From Chryseobacterium suipulveris (GTDB lineage: Bacteria > Bacteroidota > Bacteroidia > Flavobacteriales > Weeksellaceae), in assembly GCF_022811685.1 (NCBI RefSeq), contig NZ_CP094532.1:831501-895500 (forward strand): 64,000 nt of DNA, written 5' to 3'. Positions within the stretch are counted from its first letter, which is position 1. Each line of letters starts with the position of its first letter. The position numbers were made by a program, and so were the translations under genes. This document shows, in pieces, positions 62,918 to 64,000 of the stretch. The notes beneath the pieces were generated by a model. That model was not told where the DNA came from. It did not search any database and saw only the letters and a program-made list of their open reading frames with translations.

Positions 62918-62949
62918 TTTGCACTTTCACTTTCAAAACATTAAATTTG
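62918..62949 (+). promoter_or_regulatory. purD promoter
   Basis: TTTG (62918-62921), 20 bases, then TAAATTTG (62942-62949); 23 bases before the ATG. purD can thus be transcribed apart from purMNH. Confidence 0.7.
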
Positions 62950-62972
62950 TAGAAATAATAAAATAAGCTTTT

Positions 62973-64000
62973 ATGAGAGTTTTAATCGTAGGAAACGGTG
63001 GCAGGGAATCCGCTCTCGCTGTAAAACTGAAAGAAGATAGCAGAATCTCTAAAATGTATTTCGCGAAAGGAAATGCGACCACTGATAAACTGGGACAAAA
63101 TGTATATGAAGACGGTGTGGAGCAACTCCGCAATTTCGCCATCAAAGAAAGAATCGATTTAACCATCGTGGGTCCGGAAGCTCCGTTAGTGGACGGAATC
63201 GTGGACGAATTCAATAAACATAACCTGAAAATTTTCGGTCCAAGAAAAAGAGCTGCGGATTTGGAGGGAAGCAAGGCATTCTCGAAAAAATTTATGCAGA
63301 CCAACAATATCAAAACCGCGAAAGCAGTCGTTTTCGATGCTTATCAGGATGCGATCGACTATGTGAGAACGCAGCAGTTTCCGCTCGTCATCAAAGCGAG
63401 TGGTTTAGCGGGCGGAAAAGGTGTTGTAATCGCTAATAATCTTACTGAAGCTGAATCTACCATCCACAGTTTTATGATCGACAGAATCTACGGTGACGCT
63501 GGAATCCAGGTGATCGTAGAAGAATTTCTGAAAGGTTTCGAGGCGTCGATCATCGCATTTTCCAACGGTGCAAAATTGTTTCCTTGCGTTCCCGTAAAAG
63601 ACTACAAGAAAGTCGGAAGCGGCGAAAAAGGTCCAAACACAGGCGGAATGGGAAGTGTTGCACCGAATCCGGATTTTACCGACGAGCATTATAAAGACTT
63701 TGAAGCCAATATTCTGACTCCGACTTTGGCGGGACTCAATGCGGCAAATATCCAATTCAAGGGATTCATTTTCTTTGGGTTAATGGTGACCAACAACGGC
63801 GTTTACCTTTTGGAATACAATATGAGGTTGGGCGATCCCGAAACTCAGGTCATCCTTCCTTTGATGGAAAACAATCTTCTCGACGTGATCAATGACTGCC
63901 TCGACGGAAAGGATGTGGAACTCAGGTTTAAAGACCAAAAAGCGGTTTGCCTCGTAATGACTTCAGGTGGTTATCCTGGGAAATTCGACACGGGATTTGA
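62973..64000 (+). CDS. purD: Phosphoribosylamine-glycine ligase, 3' end outside the window
   Basis: Second step of purine synthesis, joining glycine to phosphoribosylamine with ATP. 342 codons are visible and the frame is still open at the edge; full-length enzymes are about 420 aa. RVLIVGNGGRESALAVKL opens the N-terminal domain. LVIKASGLAGGKGVVIA is the ATP-grasp loop, GPNTGGMGSVAPNPDF and LLEYNMRLGDPETQ the later conserved blocks. No stop or frameshift is seen. Confidence 0.95.
   Translation, partial: MRVLIVGNGGRESALAVKLKEDSRISKMYFAKGNATTDKLGQNVYEDGVEQLRNFAIKERIDLTIVGPEAPLVDGIVDEFNKHNLKIFGPRKRAADLEGSKAFSKKFMQTNNIKTAKAVVFDAYQDAIDYVRTQQFPLVIKASGLAGGKGVVIANNLTEAESTIHSFMIDRIYGDAGIQVIVEEFLKGFEASIIAFSNGAKLFPCVPVKDYKKVGSGEKGPNTGGMGSVAPNPDFTDEHYKDFEANILTPTLAGLNAANIQFKGFIFFGLMVTNNGVYLLEYNMRLGDPETQVILPLMENNLLDVINDCLDGKDVELRFKDQKAVCLVMTSGGYPGKFDTGF

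Overview
The window is chromosomal DNA from a member of the Flavobacteriia, most likely the Weeksellaceae (Chryseobacterium / Kaistella / Epilithonimonas group). The basis is the Bacteroidetes-type promoter box TAnnTTTG in front of many genes, near absence of Shine-Dalgarno sites, frequent TTG starts, PorT and a C-terminal sorting domain of the type IX secretion system, a SusC/SusD locus, and a 6S-like RNA between zapA and rny. This placement rests on family recognition only; no 16S rRNA gene is present. No tRNA, rRNA, CRISPR array or prophage was seen.

Layout. 0.1-2.2 kb: der and upp. 2.2-7.9 kb: a comF-like gene and a RamB-like regulator divergent from the glyoxylate-shunt genes aceB and aceA, with two matching operators in the divergent gap. 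8.4-10.8 kb: queD, lpxH and a LuxE-like gene carrying two repeat-derived inserts. 11.3-12.7 kb: a beta-eliminating lyase whose specificity residues fit tyrosine phenol-lyase. 12.8-16 kb: minus-strand genes for a small membrane protein, an acetyltransferase, a phosphoesterase and a ketoacyl synthase III. 16.1-20.8 kb: ubiE-porT and coiled coil-zapA-6S RNA-rny. 21-41.5 kb: mostly housekeeping (gcvT, idi, serA, mscL, nnr, lgt, yidD, rarA, M1 peptidase, pepE, dnaA, metG), with a decayed amidohydrolase and a TacA/TacT-type toxin-antitoxin pair. 41.9-55.8 kb: an alpha-glucan (starch/maltodextrin) utilisation locus: susC, susD, two SusE/F-type lipoproteins, GH97, a degenerate REP-associated transposase relative flanked by palindromes, GH13 amylase and an MFS sugar transporter. 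55.9-59.2 kb: DUF488, pirin, FMN reductase, DUF808. 59.3-64 kb: purM, purN, purH and the start of purD, behind a short leader ORF with a terminator.

Working together. The sus proteins would bind and import glucan oligomers (SusCD, SusE/F), cleave them (GH13, GH97) and pass sugar to the cytoplasm (MFS). aceB/aceA would let the cell grow on acetate or fatty acids under the divergent regulator. purM-N-H-D cover four enzymes of IMP synthesis.

The most unusual layer is non-coding. Many gaps carry tandem repeats with a 7-base period but different unit sequences. A dispersed element with two GATTGnARYGGAAA boxes flanking a variable centre occurs four times. Several small hairpin families recur, and one repeat family has entered the LuxE-like reading frame twice, in opposite orientations. 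The strongest candidates for something new are the palindrome-flanked transposase relative lacking its HUH motif, the two-box element, the heptamer gaps, and the leader ORF before purM.
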